From Mangifera indica (Eukaryota; Streptophyta; Magnoliopsida; Sapindales; Anacardiaceae), in assembly GCF_011075055.1 (NCBI RefSeq), contig NC_058147.1, positions 8,494,001 through 8,558,000 of the forward strand: a DNA stretch of 64,000 nt. The letters are read 5' to 3'. Numbering within the stretch: the first letter of the stretch is position 1; each line of letters begins with the position of its first letter. The translations under genes were made by a program, and so were the position numbers. The notes below the pieces were generated by a model that was given only the letters and a program-made list of their open reading frames with translations, did no database searches and had not been told where the DNA came from. This document shows positions 62,867-64,000 of this stretch, piece after piece.

Positions 62867-64000
62867 TGTTGACTCAAGGAGTCATTATGCTTTTATTTTG
62901 ATGATAACAAACTAATATGTCCCTAAGCATATTGACAAATGACTTTACTTGAGTGTAAGTTTGGATTACAAGAATTTACCTAATATACTTGTAGGAGCAT
63001 CAAGATGGAAATAAAAGACAAGAATCAAGTGAAGAATTCATAAAGATTTGAAGAAAAACTCAAGTTTAGGTAGATATGTTTGTAATCTTGAAGCATTTGT
63101 TTTGATTAAAATATTTATTTGCATGTGAAAGCTCATTTAAAAACTTATTCTTATATCTTTCACATTTTGGGTTAAAATGTTGTTTTTCAAACTTATTGGG
63201 TTAAGCCAAATTTTTATGAAAGTTTATTAACTCATTTAAAATAATGAAGTTTTGTGAACTACATTTTCATATCTCAAAGTTGGTTTTGAAAGAATTTTTA
63301 AAAATGGGTTAAATTATCATTTTTCATAGGTTCAAAGGCAAATAAAATTTTCAAAAATTTAGAAAGTAAAATGTAATAAAATTTGGTTGATCGAATTTGA
63401 CTAGCCGAATCCAAAAGCCATGTATTTTGGCTTTTAGATATTCGGTTGACCAAACTGTGATATGAATTTACTAATGGTTAGTATCATGTAGATACCATGG
63501 AAGTGTCATATTACATTCGATTGACTGAATTACATCTAGTCAATTGAATTTTATGTTTGTTAGAAAATTAAAACGGCTAGTTTTTATGCATAGTAGTAAC
63601 TTTTCTCATTTTCCCTTATATAAACCCAATCAAATCCACTTGGGATAGACTTTTGCCATTAAGAACTTTCATATATTTGAAAGCAAATCAATTTTGAGCT
63701 ATTCACTTTTAAATCTTTTTCTCTATTCAAAACCGTTGCTTACATACTTTTAATTTTATTTGCATTGGGTTGTACTAAGCTTAAATTCTCATATATACTC
63801 TTTGGGAGAGATTATATTTCGAATTCACATAAAAATTTCCACTATAAAAGAGTGAGATTCACTCTTAAAGAGATTATAAAATTTTTAGTGAGAGAAATTG
63901 TATTCTAGTACTTGTAAAGGTTAATAACACCTTGGAAGCTATTTTTGTTATCAAGAAAAGCCTGGTTGGGATTTTTTCAACCCAGAATTAGTGGATTACG
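62867..64000 (+). repeat. Sirevirus-like 3' LTR, continuing past the window
   Basis: It begins TGTTGACTCAAGGAGTCATT right after the polypurine tract. It contains AAC(C)GACT/AGTC-type motifs (about 63385-63545) and a TATA box (TTATATAAAC, 63616-63625). At least 1134 bp long; its CA end is not in the window. Confidence 0.7.

Overview
This is a eudicot-type plant nuclear window. It is AT-rich, its three real genes have several short GT-AG introns, and everything between them is layered, decayed transposable elements (Ty3/gypsy, Ty1/copia, hAT, fold-back/MULE-like and MITE-like). Nothing prokaryotic, viral or organellar was seen. The species cannot be fixed from the sequence.

The genes are three multicopper oxidases of the plant laccase family, all on the minus strand: 13984-17741, 38120-40473 and 50988-53516. 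Each was assembled by hand from seven exons with conserved intron positions and phases. Each gives an uninterrupted reading frame (569, 567 and 568 codons before the stop) with a signal peptide, all four copper-binding motifs and a TATA box shortly upstream. The second and third are close duplicates that also share promoter and 3' flanking sequence. The first is an older paralogue. The C-terminal motif [12 protein letters not shown] resembles the LAC14/LAC15-type clade as I remember it. As secreted enzymes they would oxidise phenolics (monolignols or flavonoids) in the cell wall; the substrate cannot be told from sequence.

Layout: 1-5533, a degraded gypsy element split by a 3-kb hAT transposon whose transposase frame is broken by stops only. 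5534-7977, mostly unrecognised AT-rich DNA with two short tandem duplications. 7978-11040, a Ty1/copia element with an internal deletion. 11862-12129, a small hAT-like MITE with an 8-bp target duplication. 13984-17741, laccase 1. 19358-34685, stacked gypsy LTRs with nested insertions, including a solo LTR with a perfect 5-bp target duplication, a fold-back element and a telomere-like degenerate tract. 34990-36720, a roughly 215-bp tandem repeat interrupted by another hAT-like element. 36823-37447, a second fold-back element. 38120-40473, laccase 2. 41875-50200, a half fold-back element, gypsy remnants in both orientations and a dispersed repeat. 50988-53516, laccase 3. 54841-55715, a complete fold-back element with arms of about 400 bp. 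55770-60603, a MITE cluster and a minus-strand gypsy chromovirus. 61916-64000, the 3' end and LTR of a Sirevirus-like copia element running off the window.

I found no convincing new biological system. The most interesting points are the laccase cluster, the fold-back elements near the promoters of laccases 2 and 3, the decayed miR397-like site in all three genes, and several cleanly readable nested insertions.
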